Assembly: GCA_030533445.1 (NCBI GenBank)
Contig: CM060072.1
Coordinates: 23,335,267-23,399,266, forward strand
Length of the DNA stretch: 64,000 nucleotides
Direction: 5' to 3'
Source of the DNA: Cyprinodon diabolis
Taxonomy: Eukaryota; Chordata; Actinopteri; Cyprinodontiformes; Cyprinodontidae
Part shown: piece by piece, positions 1 to 11,868 of the stretch
How positions within the stretch are numbered: the stretch's first letter is position 1
Layout: the number at the start of each line of letters is the position of its first letter
Made by a program: the position numbers and the translations under genes
Notes under the pieces: model-generated
The model's input: the letters and a program-made list of their open reading frames with translations, nothing else
Databases searched by the model: none
What the model was told of the DNA's origin: nothing

Positions 1-71
1 ATTAATCAATTAACCGAAAAACAAATCCACAGATTAATCAATTTGCAAAATAATCGTTAGTCGCAGCCCTA
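1..71 (-). mobile_element. Terminal fragment of a hAT-type MITE at the window edge
   Basis: As reverse complement it reads TAGGGCTGCGACTAACGATT and then TTTTGCAAATTGATTAATCTG, which matches the start of the element at 21983-22316. The rest lies outside the window. Confidence 0.65.
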
Positions 72-1224
72 GATATTCTTCTGCCGTAATATTTAGTGTC
101 TCCTAATGGTTTACTGAAAATAAAACAAGCTTTCTGCAGCCACCATGTCCTTTCATACTTTAGTCTGAATATTGCCTTTTTTCTTGACATGCATGGGTGG
201 GGTTCTGTTAAGTTGTTGATGTTGCTTTCCATGCACCAACCCTGCTTCTAGATATATTGTAAAAATTGTAATAATGTTGAGGTCATAGCCATTCCAGAAA
301 CTTAGTTTTGACTGCTCTTACCAATTTCCCACATGTTTTTTTTAATGTTTGCTTGGAATACCCAACTGTGTCTAACAGTTGAGGTTTCAAACGGAAATGA
401 TAGGTCTTTTTTGAACAGCAGTAATACAAGCATGCTTGAGAATATGCATGTCTCATTGTATTACATTTGTTAACATCATGTCAACTACAAATGCAGAAAA
501 TTTCAGACCTCTAGCTAAAACAGTTCCAGAGCTGTGGGGCTTTGAACTTTTGGTGACACCAGCATCTTCAAATCTCTCCAAATGTGCCAAATTGTGCAAA
601 ATGTTTTTACTCAACTATTTGACCTATAGAATAACACTGAAGCATTTTGATGGCCACAAAACCTTCATGGAGCAAGTATTTTCCCCTTTTTTTTCGGAAT
701 CAGTGTATATAACAAGCGTAACATTACATAAAAAAGCACGAAACTGCTGCTTTTCAAGATAAAATAAGCCCCAGTGTCGTTTCTCAGCTGTATTTTGTTT
801 TTTGTTTTTCATCCTTAGACATTGTAGTAAAACAAAATCAGCATCCAAACTTAAAAAGCAAAACAGGACTGTTGTTATTATTCAGCTTCGAGCTGATCCA
901 TTCCCAGCTGTGTGTTTTACTCTTGCGGAAGCCGGTAACACAGCTCTGCTTTATGCAACCTAGCCATGTCTAGCTTTGTTTGAAACCTTATTTCATTGGC
1001 TAAAAGGACAAACACCCCCATGATCTTAACCAAAAACAGCAGGACTCTATGAGGTGTAATATCGCTCTACTTGGTGCGTCATTGGCTGACAGGCAAGGAG
1101 CGCTTGTGAGACTTTAGTGACCCTTCCTGAATCAAATCGAGTAAAACAAAGATGCAATAACATACCTTTCTATCTGAGGAAAAGCAGCCGATTGCATCGA
1201 CTGATTGACTAGAAGGCAATCCCT

Positions 1225-1328
1225 CTCACCAAGCATGCTTGTAGCAACAGTGGAGAGGAAAAACTCCCTTTTAATAGGAAGAAACATCCTGCAGAACCAG
1301 GCCCAGTGTGAGCGGCCATCTGCAGAGG
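1225..1328 (-). repeat. Interspersed repeat, minus-strand copy
   Basis: Contains AGTGGAGAGGAAAAACTCCC and AGGAAGAAACATCCTGCAGA. It is the reverse complement of the copy at 16402-16520. A familiar fish interspersed repeat; the class is unknown to me. Confidence 0.6.
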
Positions 1329-1993
1329 CTGGAGTTTAAGGAGACAGAAGCAGAGATACAAAAAGTAACTGTCAACCAGCTCCACAGGCGGCTCCGTCAC
1401 AGAGCTAAAGCCTATATAGAAGAGCCAATTAACCTATCCTGCATGGTTCTGATGATGTGACCAAACCAAAGAACCAGGAAACCAGTTAATTGGAGAAGAT
1501 ATAGGCCACTCCAGATTCAGACCCAGGATACTCTTCATACAAGCTGACAGTGCTGCTATTATTAATGTACCTTCATGCCCTGAATCAGTTTTCTGTGTAC
1601 TGTGACTTTTATTAAAGGTATAGTGAAGGATTTTTGCAATTTTTGAAAAAAACCCCGCCCTTTCCACTTTAAAACACCAAATGCAAATGTACAGCCCTGT
1701 ACCCGCTCCCGAGTGGGAACGTCTATTAAACGCGTGTGAGAGCACGCACAAGCCCATTTCTCCTTTTAAACACGCTCTGTTTAAAAGTTGCTGTTTGCAT
1801 CGCTCATACAAGCTTACTTTCCAAAAGAAGTTTTTCAATTTTTCCAACTATGTCAGACTCACCACCGTTAAGTAAAAATGGGCACGAGCACAAAGGATGG
1901 CCTTTGATAAAGTAAAACTAACCATCATCTGTCTCTCTTATTGGCAAATATTACATTTTAATTGCAAAATTGGTATTTTAAATAAGACACTAT

Positions 1994-2281
1994 TGTTAGG
2001 ATCCGGGGCTTTGTCCACCAGGGGGCGCCGTGGATCCATGCCTGGGGAGTTTGGGCTCAGCATGGACAGCTGTTTTCTATCTGCTGATTAGGAAGCTCCC
2101 TATATTAGCTGAGTGTGAACTCCCCTCTGAGCTGGATCGTTGTGTTTCCTGTGCTACCATGCCTGTCTGAATCTGCCAACCTGTAAGTCTGTCAACCTGT
2201 TCCAATAAAATACTGGACTTTTCCCTGCCTCTCTGTCTGTGAGTTCTGCATCTGGGCTAGTAAAACCATCGCATCATGACA
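1994..2281 (+). mobile_element. LTR of a Ty3/gypsy-like retrotransposon
   Basis: Starts TGTTAGG and ends CATGACA (TG...CA), 288 bp, with AATAAA at about 2204. It is followed by AGAACGATCCAGCCAACA, which resembles the start of the internal region in fish gypsy-like elements. Near the 5' end is CCACCAGGGGGCGC (2015-2028). No second LTR was found, so this is a 5' remnant. The boundaries are inferred from the TG/CA rule and the downstream motif. Confidence 0.55.
2015..2028 (+). promoter_or_regulatory. Consensus CTCF-like motif inside the LTR
   Basis: CCACCAGGGGGCGC matches the vertebrate CTCF core consensus at every position I can recall. It contains CpG, so occupancy may be methylation-sensitive. 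Binding is not shown. Confidence 0.5.
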
Positions 2282-2540
2282 GAACGATCCAGCCAACAGA
2301 CTAGCCCAGCAGACTCCTTCTACGCGCTCCTGGAGAGCCCACTCTGAGCCGTCTGGAGACCCCTGAGCCCGCTCTGTGCCGTCTGGAGAACCTTGAGCCT
2401 GCTCTGCGTCTTCCAGAGACTCCGGATGTGGAGCCACAATAGGTGGTTCCCTCTGTTCCTGAGGTGGAGCCACAGTCGGTGGCTTCCTCTGCTCTGGATG
2501 TGGAGCCATAGTGGGCGTACCTGTTTGACCCTGTTGCAAA
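2282..2540 (+). pseudogene. Remnant internal region after the LTR, with tandem repeats
   Basis: Short imperfect tandem units: about 30 bp around GCCGTCTGGAGACCCCTGAG (2348-2410) and about 48 bp around TGGAGCCACA (2425-2515). Plus-strand frames are broken. The minus strand stays open with repeated proline and glutamate units (APHPEQRKPPTV and similar). It could be decayed gag or a captured repeat. Confidence 0.4.
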
Positions 2541-3298
2541 CAACCTATATCTGACCAATTCTTTAAAAATTCAGAGGGTTAAAGGGTCAAAGTTTGAATG
2601 CTGAATATTTGCTAGCACTAGCTTCTCTAATGATTTAGCAGCTAAAAATCTAATGTTATCTTATAAGAGCCAACTCTTCTCCACTGTGTCATTAGTCACT
2701 AACACAGTTATATCCCATAATTTGATCATCCTAACATTTATTATTGCACACTGTGAAATATGCATAGGACAATCTGATTATGTTGTTGCATAATTCAAGA
2801 TGGTGGTGTGTAAGGAATCCAAAGGGCGGGTTATAACATAAAGGATATTTTCATCATATACCTCTATAAATCTATTATAGACCAGCTCTTTTTGACATTG
2901 AGTGTGATGTTGTAAGTAGTATAAAAAAACATTACCTTAATGACAACTGGTAGTGTAGTTCTGATCAAACTACGTTATAACTATAAATGTGAATATATTC
3001 TTAAAAGTAAGATATTAAAACCTTAAAAGTTTCATATGTGTAAAGATACTAGTGTTTACCATGATGTATATAACTTGCTATTAATGTTGATACTTTACTA
3101 AGGTCTGCCTTACAGATCTTATAACGTATCTTTGCTCTTTCAAAATTAGGTTCCCAGGTACTTTTTAGATACTCACTTTAACACAACACAAATAGCATCC
3201 ACCATTGTGATTATAGTATATCAGGTAGTGAAAATGACTTGCAGCTCAAATCCAGAATTAGAACAGGAAGTAAAAGTAGTTAAAATAAATTTGGACGT

Positions 3299-3640
3299 GA
3301 CATGTTTGTTGGCGCCAGATGGGCTGGATTTAAGAAACCGATGGTCTCCAGGGATTTGAACAAAATCTTGTATTGAGTGAACAGAGCCCGTCCAAAAAAA
3401 GAGAAAATATCCAGTTAGTGACAGTTGTATTCACATCAGAGATTAGCAAAATATGGGAGGTTAAAGATGACAGAAAAGCAGCAGTTGTTCATGTAACCTC
3501 TCCATATGACCAGGATACCCGAGGTGCCATTTCTGCAGCTAGAAACCTGAAACTACAATTCACTAAGGATCACTATATTCAGATAACAGATTGGAAAAGC
3601 AATGCCCGATCCAAATGTTTGTATGAAGCAATCTGATTGT
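3299..3640 (+). pseudogene. Decayed Tc1-like transposase fragment
   Basis: Segments read like the N-terminal helix-turn-helix region of a common fish Tc1-like family (GTTGGCGCCAGATGGGCTGG, then AAAGAGAAAATATCCAGT) and later its mid-part (CAGATTGGAAAAGCAATGCC). An open frame of 87 codons at 3373-3636 crosses these pieces, but it is mostly out of the ancestral frame and is not a cellular gene. A different family from the intact element at 27.9 kb. Confidence 0.55.
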
Positions 3641-6559
3641 CTCCTCGCATTCAATCAGCTGGTAACATTACTGAGTTATTCTGTATAAACTGCTGCTAAA
3701 TATGGTTAGGTTTTTCCCAGGAATAGAGTGAAATATGAAATCTTGTCTACCTACTATTAACTTCAATCATTTAAAAAGCTGGTATAAAGACACCTTTTCT
3801 TCTCAGGGCATGAACTATGCTTACAAACTGCGGACAGTAGTCCACTACAGGTCTGTTCGTACTGTAGCTAATGATGGATCATGGTTAACAGCATTTTGTC
3901 TAAAACATGCCCTGTGCCCTTCAGATTTACTGCAGTGTCTCTCCAGTTTTCTAAGGTTGATGTGTTTAACTGAGACCTTTGGGTCATAAAAAAACAGCAA
4001 GCGAGAAAGAAAAAAGTTGAAAAAAAATAGGCCTGGGTAGGTGGTAGCTAAATCAGTGAGAGCACAAAGAGGCAGGCGTCTGAGAGGTATTGACCCCTAA
4101 TTGATCGGCAGAAGCTGCGTGCTGGTATTGACCAGATAGAGGAGAGACCCGGAGAGGCTGTACACAGCTCCACCGATGAGAGGGGGAAAAAAACAGAGAA
4201 AAACAACCATATACACTGCCTGCTCTGACCTTGTGGGACTTTGCTGTCCTATAGCCCATGTCACTCTACCCCCACAACTCTCACACGGAGATGTATGTGT
4301 ATGAGTGTGCGTGAGAGAAGCAGAGACCCCTGCAGAGAACTATGCAGCGAGCTCAGCTTTATCTTGTTTAGGCCATTTCCTATCGTGCCTTCAATGAAGA
4401 TTCAGAGTAGTGTGAGTGAGCGCTGCAGCAGTTAGAGGATAGGCTGCCTCCTCTGCTTACAACTAAGATAGAGATACCTCATAGCTCAGAACAGGAACTC
4501 ATGACTCACGATCCATAATCATCACTGACATGACATATCATGATTCATCTAATATGTTTTGATGACAAGCAGGGCTCACAATATGGGGCTAATGCAAACG
4601 ATGGGAAATTATATGCTCTATGATTTTTCACAGGTTTTACAAAAAAAGGAAAACTAAACAAAGTGTTTCTGACTATATTGATATCTGGTTCACGAAGGCC
4701 AGAGGACGCACCAAACTTGTTAGGAATAAAGTTGTAAAAATGTTTGAATCTGAATTAGGTGATATATAGGTTAATAGGTTAAGAAGACCTAAACAATAAA
4801 AAAAAGTGTCAATCATCTGAAGGTACAACTGAAAAAGTACTGTTTAAAGCAGATAAGTAGTGCTATGTTAATGAGAAGGTGTGCCATTGTCTTCTAAGAG
4901 CTATAACTGATTGAAAATAAATAAATTAAAAAAATATAAAAGTCACATATCCACGACAAGTAATTAATGAAAAGGAATAATCAAATGTAGAATTCAGACA
5001 GAAAAAAATGTAATGTTTATCTTGACGATGCAATTATCATTCCACTGCATCGAAATAATCAAACTTAACGTATGTAGATCCTAATTATTGCTTTGATTTG
5101 CTAATTGTTTACTAGTCATGCAGGTTTTTCACTTCTTCGTCTATTTGACATCAGTGTTTGCTCACCTGCTGGCACTTTACTATGTAAACTGTAAACAATG
5201 GCAATCAAAACCATTGAGATGACATCACAGGAACATTTAGGTCATGGACCTTGACATAATAATCTACATTGGCAAATCTCACCCGTTTTACACATTTCTC
5301 CTACCTAGGCATAGTGAGCTTGTTTGTTTGTATTTTCATATTTTTCTGTGATTTTTACAAATTATTTAAACATTTTGAGCCTTTTACAGTCTGAAATAGA
5401 ATTAAAATGATTTAGTCTTTCTTGTTGTCACTAACCACAATAACAGTGCATCACTGGAGGTGCACCTTTTACCTGCCCCCAACCACCCCCCCATGCGAGT
5501 GAAACATTTTATCTTATCTTCTTTTTGATAACTGTATAATTGTTAAAAAGGTTTTTTTTAATCATATGTTTTTGGTATTTTCTACCATAATTTAAGCAGT
5601 GGTTTGGTCAAACTGCTCTCTCTGTTGCTGCAGTCTTCTTGGCTTCCCACTTTCTTAAGCTTTCTAAAATCCCTACTCACTTCTCCTAACATTTTTCGAA
5701 CTTAGGAGCTCTCTTAAGGCCTAGGGTGCTTTGTAAGAAATTTTTATCTTACCAAGATAAAATTCTAAGTAAAAATCCTGGAACTCAAGGAATTCTATGG
5801 TTTTTTCTTAACTAATGTCACTAAAATCTACTTTTAGTCTTAGGATTCTTTGAGAGTTAAGTTCCTGTTCTCTACCAAAGAGGGGAAGGACTACAAAAAA
5901 GTCAGGAAAAGTCAGTTTTCACAAGTAAGTCATGTAGGGAACACTGCAAACATGCAGGATATTTTCTGTAAAATGAGACAAAAACTGATCTACAAAATAT
6001 TTTATACATTCCAGCAGGAAAATAGCTCTGAAAATAAAGTCAGAGGTAAATATGGTTTAGATCATATTTACATGTGCATATTGCCTAGGTATCACCTAGG
6101 GATTAGTCCAATTGAGTAGCAATGGAAACACTTGAGGTTTTCCCAAATGCTCTCCATCTAATTTCACTGAGTTGAATATATTTGCAAAGAGTGGACAAAA
6201 ACCGGCAGGGACGTAACCCAAGAGTAGTTCCACTAAAAGGTGTCTCTGCAAAACATTGACTTAGGGATACTATTTAAAATAGGTCTCTCAGCTTTTATTT
6301 TGGAAACAGTTTGAGAGCTTAATAGTTTCTTCTTTCAAGGGAACAGTTCATGGAGCATGTTCTACTTTTCAGTTGGTCCCTGATAAAATTAACTGAAGCT
6401 TGTGGTTGTAGTCTGACAAAAAAGGAAAATTAAGGGGTATAGATACTTTTTTGCAAGCTACTTTAAGAAGAGTTATCAAAGTTAACAATTCAATAATGAC
6501 AAAATAAGGCCTCTACACTCTATCACTTGCCTGAATATGATGTATATGAGACATAAGTT
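3641..6559. other. No gene seen
   Basis: AT-rich intergenic DNA. The segment 4050-4440 is more complex and might be conserved, but no exon or repeat family is recognisable. Short frames such as 3735-3989 and 5850-6119 have no supporting features. Confidence 0.5.
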
Positions 6560-8080
6560 AGGAAACTTGCAGCTCTGAACTCAAGAAAGTCATGGATTTA
6601 AAAAGAGGGAGGGGGTCAGTCATTAAAGTGAAAACCAGGAGCCACATAGGAGGCAGAATTTTAAATGACTCCCCTCGTAGCGAGACTAGCCCAACAGAAG
6701 GACTAAACCTCACTCCGTCTCTCTCTATCCATCTCACTCTCTCCCTCGCAGAGATGCAATTAATTCGGATAGAGCGTGCCAAGTGTGCAGAGATAGAGCG
6801 GGCGGGATGCGCCTTCGCACATGCCGGAGGGAGGACAGTTTCCCATTCCCCAGAACAAATACAGATTTGGGGGCTTTTGGTCTGTGCAAGTCGTGACCAG
6901 ACCTCATCTCATCATTTTCACCTTGTCTCCTGGAGTTTTTGGCTAGTGTTCAATCCCTCTGCAGTCCTGACAAAGACAGAGAGAGAGAAAAGACTAGAAA
7001 ATCTCTCTTCGACTTTCCTGCTGCAGTAACACCACCCAAACTTTTTACACCTATCAGACTCACAACGCAGTCGATGGAAAAAAAAAAGAAACACTGCGCT
7101 AACCCAGATTTGCACCCTCTCTGAGAACAACAAGTAGAAACATTTGTGCTTTTTCAAATGCTTGCTTATTGTCCTCCTACCAGAACTTGGTAATCCAGCT
7201 GTAGATATTTCTCAAGGCCGGGAATTGGGGGGGCTGCAGGTGGCTGTGGAGGAAGCACAGGTTGGCTCGAGATGTGCTGGAGTGTGCGTCATGTCACGGT
7301 ACACAAAGCACGTACCATGCAAAGTGCAGGAGGGAGTGTAGCTCAGGGCCAGGGAGACCATCGATACCGTGGAAATTGATCGTAATCAACCAAGTTACAG
7401 AGAGTGAGCAGGGATTGGCCAACGACCATCCTTCTCCTTTTCTCCTCTTTGTCCCTCCTCCATCTTCCTCCTCCATGTTGCACTGCATTTCCTGGTTCTG
7501 CAGTCTGATTTCATTCAGACATTGTGTTTTGCTTATACATTTAGATAATGAAGTTTAGCTTTTTACATAACATGTCCCAGAAACATAATTTTTACTTTGG
7601 CCAAAATTATAAATAAAAAGAAACCAATGGGGTAGGGAGGGGAGGGGGATTCTTGGAAATTGGGTGCATCCTCTCCTCTGTGGCTTCACTGTAATTTCTC
7701 ATTTGGAGACGGTGGCATACCTGGCAGCGCAGCTGCACCGTTAGAGACGCTGTCCCAATTATAGCATAACACCTAGCCTTATGGTTTCCATGGCTGCGCG
7801 ACGCATTTCCCCACAGGACGCAGCGTGGAGAAACGAGTGTCTTATCAACCATCACCCTGGTAATAACACTCCCCCGAGCCTTTGCCGCGTGTGTCAGACC
7901 TTAACGAGAACCCTGGGTGAAATCTCTCTCCCTCTCCCTCCCTCCCAGTCCAGCCGCTGCCATTGATTTGGACTTAATCTGTTCCTACGTGTCCGCGTGA
8001 GCGTGTCGGCGTGCGAGAGAGCTGTTAGCGCGTGAGTGAGAAGTGAGAAGAAAGAAAGAAAGCCTGAGTGGGCCTATGTG
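6560..8080. other. Non-repetitive GC-richer stretch left of the LINE
   Basis: Holds CpG-containing segments (about 6770-6830 and 7780-8040, with GTGTCCGCGTGAGCGTGTCG) and several short overlapping frames that resemble nothing I know. It could be an untranslated exon or a promoter of a neighbouring gene, cut off by the LINE insertion at about 8190. No splice-supported exon was found. Confidence 0.25.
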
Positions 8081-8189
8081 TGTTTGTGTTTTAGCTCAAA
8101 AGTGTGTAGACCTGTCACATTTAGACAAAGACGGGGATACATTTCAAACCATTGCTATAGTGAATTGGGTTATATTACATCTGTTTCCA

Positions 8190-9395
8190 GGTGTTTGCCT
8201 TGGTGGTGGTGTAGCTATGTATGTGGATATGAATTATAATTATAAGGTGATAGAAATTATGTCAACTGTGATAGATAATGTGCTTGAATGTATATCAATA
8301 GAAATAAGTCGGACAAAAAAGAAAAATATCCTTGTAAGCTGTATATATAGAACACCAGGTTCAAATATAGATACTTTTAAAAACTGGATGGAAGATCACT
8401 ACACAAGTGCAAACAACAAAGTCATGTTTATTGGTGGCGACTTTAATATAGATTTGATAAATCCAAATAAACATAAGATGACGGATGAATTTATAAATAC
8501 AATGTATAGTATTGGGTTACATCCCAAGATTACCAGACCCAGCCGAATCACAACTCACTGCGCAACGTTGATTGATAATATATTTTCTAATGAAATAGAT
8601 AATAATACAGTAAGTGGATTATTAGTAAATGATATCAGTGATCACCTTCCAGTCTTTACAATCTATAATGATGATCAAATTAAAAATAAACAGGGTAAGA
8701 TAACACTGTACAGAAGGGTGAGGTCTGAAGAAACTATGGATGCATTCAAAAATGAGTTACTAAGACAAGATTGGGAGTTCTTGTATCAAGAAAATGATAC
8801 TGATAAAGCATACAATGAATTTTTAAGAACATTTAAAATATTATATGATAAAAATTGTCTAATTAAACAATACTACAGAAAACAAAAGTATATGAATGAT
8901 CAATGGATGTCAAAGGGACTGAAGAATGCTTGCAAAAAGAAAAATACACTATATAGAGAATTTATAAAACATAGAACTAAGGAAGCAGAAGATAAATACA
9001 AGAAGTATAGAAATAAGTTAACTAATATTATGAGGAACTGTAAGAAAGATTATTACAAGAAGTTACTGGATGAGAATAAGCACAATATAAAAGGTATATG
9101 GGATATTTTAAATAGTATAATTAGAAATAAAACTAGAAATATTAATTATCCACAGTATTTTATAGAAAATGAAAAAAATATAAATAACATAGATGATGCG
9201 GTTAACAAGTTTAATGAGTTTTTTGTAAATGTCGGACCAAAACTTGCAAATGAAATTGAAGATCCAGTGATGTTCAATGAAGATAATCTAATAGATAGAA
9301 ATCCAAGCACAATGTTCCTTAAACCTGTGGATGAGAAGGAAATCATAGATATTGTTAGCAAGTGTACAGCGAGTGTAAAGCAAGACATCTACTGA
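8190..9395 (+). pseudogene. LINE endonuclease and linker part, broken frame
   Basis: Carries APE-type endonuclease motifs: GGDFNIDL (about 8431-8455) with catalytic Asp and Asn, then SDHLPVF (about 8635-8656) with the catalytic Asp-His pair. This domain would nick target DNA to prime reverse transcription. The N-terminal third of the domain is absent. A long lysine-rich linker follows. The frame stops at 9395; frames shift near 9380 and again in the A-run near 9423-9429 before the reverse transcriptase resumes. Confidence 0.85.
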
Positions 9396-9430
9396 TTATG
9401 ATGAAATAGATATGAAAATAGTAAAAAAAG

Positions 9431-10572
9431 GTTATTCATGGAATCTCCAAACCATTAATGTATATTTTTAATTTATCATTACAAACCGGTAAATTTCCCA
9501 ATAATATGAAAATAGCTAATGTAGCTAAAGTTATTCCTGTGTACAAAACTGGGGACAAGCATCATTTCACAAATTACAGACCGGTTTCTCTTCTCCCACA
9601 GTTTTCAAAAATTCTGGAAAAAGTTGTCAATTACAGGTTAGACAATTTCATAGAAAGACATAATTTACTCTCAGATAATCAATATGGATTCAGAAGAAAT
9701 CGATCAACATCACAAGCATTACTTGAACTAATAGAAGAAACAACAAATTCCATAGATAGCAAGAAATATTCTGTTGGGGTTTTTATTGATCTAAAAAAAG
9801 CATTTGATACTATAAATCATGATATATTAATTAACAAATTAGAGCAATATGGGATCAGGGGACTGGCACTAGAGTGGGTAAGAAGTTATTTAAAAAACAG
9901 GAAGCAATTTGTGAAGATGGGAGCTCATCAGTCAAGATGTTTGGACATTGTGTGTGGTGTACCACAGGGGTCGGTCTTGGGTCCTAAATTATTCATCATG
10001 TACATTAATGATATATGTAAGATATCACAAAAACTCAAATTTATTTTATTTGCTGATGAAACAAATATAATAGGATCAGGTGAGAATTTACAGCAACTTT
10101 TGGACACTATCACCTCAGAATTCATTAATATTAAATACTGGCTAAATAAAAATAAACTGTCACTAAATTTGAGTAAAACAAAATATATGATATTTGGTAA
10201 CAAAAAAATAAATCATCATGCACGGGTACAGATAGGAGGGGTTGATATAGAGAAAGTATATGAAAATAAATTTCTCGGGGTGATAATAAATGACAAGATT
10301 TGCTGGAAGTCTCATATTAAATACATCAGCACTAAAATATCTAAAAGCATCTCTGTAATAGCCAAAGTAAGATATTTTTTAGATTACAAATCACTCCATG
10401 CTCTGTTCTGTTCTTTGGTCTTACCTCATTTAATTTACTGTATAGAGGTATGGGGAAGCACATATAAAAGTTCACTAGAGCCACTGTTCATATTGCAAAA
10501 AAGAGCCATGAGAATAATTCATAAAGTTGGATATCGAGAACACACCAACACACTATATTGTCTAAAATCATG
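9431..10572 (+). pseudogene. LINE reverse transcriptase part, altered catalytic motif
   Basis: Reverse transcriptase motifs in order: NYRPVSLLPQFSKILEK, GFRRNRSTSQALLEL, FIDLKKAFDTINHD, GVPQGSVLGP, then FADETN. The last is normally FADD; here the second aspartate codon is GAA (10058-10060), giving glutamate, which should cripple polymerisation. Further C-terminal motifs (NKLSLNLSKTKYM, LGVIIND) follow. The frame ends at about 10571 by a shift. Confidence 0.9.
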
Positions 10573-10882
10573 AAGCTTTATGATATGATAGAATTTCAAA
10601 CAGCACAATTTCTATTTAAAGCTAGAAATAAGCTATTACCAAGTCACTTGACAAATTTGTTTTATGAGAGAGAGGGGGGGGGGGGGGTATGATTTAAGGG
10701 AGATAACTAATTTTAAGATTCAAAGATACAGAACTGCAAGGAAAAGATTTTGTATAACAAATAGTGGAGTGAGGCTATGGAAAAGACTGAGCATGGATTT
10801 GAAGCAATGTCCAAACATCAACCAGTTTAAAAACAAATATAAACAAATGATTTTTACAAGATACAGGGAGGAGGGGGCTTGA
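10573..10882 (+). pseudogene. LINE C-terminal piece, shifted at a G-run
   Basis: Continues the polyprotein in another frame (KLYDMIEFQTAQFLFKARN), then shifts again within 14 consecutive G (10674-10687) before the terminal block ending NINQFKNKYKQMIFTRY. This is the typical C-terminal tail of L2/CR1-like proteins. The G-run is a likely slippage site. Confidence 0.8.
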
Positions 10883-10984
10883 GGGGGAATAGAACTTGCC
10901 CTGCCACTATGAATTAAAATCGATAAGAAGTCAAGAGAGAAAACAATAATAATAAAAAAAAGCAGTGTGAGAGAAAAGGGTTTT

Positions 10985-11215
10985 TGGTTTATGGATATGT
11001 ATGGATATATGTGTACGTATATGTAGATAGAGATATGTGTATACTGTCTATAGTAATTGGGGTGTGTATGTATATGCATGTATGTGTGCATGTGTTTGAG
11101 ATACGGGTGTATGTGTAAGTATGCATGTGTGTATATATATGTATAGGTATCTATGAGTATGTGTATGTATATATATATATATATGTGTGTGTGTATATAT
11201 ATAGATATGTATGTA
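10985..11215 (+). repeat. TG/TA-rich microsatellite in the LINE 3' region
   Basis: Interrupted repeats of TGTATG, TATG and TA (for example the pure TA run near 11168-11182). It sits just before the conserved LINE 3' block, and an AT repeat occupies the same place in the second LINE fragment at 57.7 kb. Confidence 0.8.
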
Positions 11216-11868
11216 TGCTTAAACATAGGTAGATGTTAATATAGAACAGGGGTAGGATTTAATAAGTTTTATTACTTCTTCCTACTCCTTTTCGAACATG
11301 ATGGGATGTACATATGTTTTTTTCTTTTTCTTCTTTTTTGTTTTGACTTTATTAATTTACTTATATTTGCTTTTTATTAAGTGTTCGAAATAAATGATCA
11401 ATATTTACAAATAAATTAACTTGACAGTTAAATTATAATTAACCGATGGACTAATAAGTACAGGCAACAGTTGGCTTTTTAGTTTTTGCAGGGTTTGGTT
11501 TCACTCAATTTTTGAATGTATTATTTTTTTTCTTTTTGCATTTAAATATCAAATTAACTTTTAATGTCAGGCCAATATAAGTGAGGAAAACAAAAATAAA
11601 AAAATTTTGAGGCGACCCTGACCTTTTCTAAATTCAGCTACGATTAATGCCTGATCTGTACAATCAAAATTCTTTAAACAGGACCTTTCTGACAGCACGA
11701 AGTAGGTTAAAGCTGCATAAACAGCAACACCCCCCAATATAAAGAACTTCAAGAACAAATGACGTCCATTGTTTCAGGTAAATAACCCACAAATAAAAAA
11801 ATAACCCACCCATGCATGCCATTAAAATTACCCAAGAAACGCACATGAAGAAGTCTAAAGCTCTGCAG

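Larger units (their letters stand above)
8190..11405 (+). mobile_element. 5'-truncated L2/CR1-like non-LTR retrotransposon, inactive
   Basis: One polyprotein (endonuclease then reverse transcriptase) is recognisable across four broken frames. The 5' end is missing: similarity starts within the endonuclease at about GGGVAMYVD. After the coding part come a TG/TA-rich microsatellite (about 10985-11215) and a 3' block containing CTTCCTACTCCTTTTCGAAC. Coding DNA is strongly AT-rich with lysine and asparagine codons. At least four frame lesions and one catalytic substitution make it non-autonomous. The exact clade and the 5' junction are uncertain. Confidence 0.85.

Noticed and set aside
436..762. 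A 108-codon frame near the left edge
   Set aside because: There is no recognisable domain, no splice context and no composition difference from the surrounding non-coding DNA.
3373..3636. An 87-codon frame that looked like a small conserved protein
   Set aside because: It overlaps DNA matching a Tc1-like transposase in other frames, so the open frame is incidental.
10720..11226. A 168-codon minus-strand frame rich in Ile, His, Thr and Tyr
   Set aside because: It reads the TG/TA microsatellite backwards and is antisense to the LINE tail.
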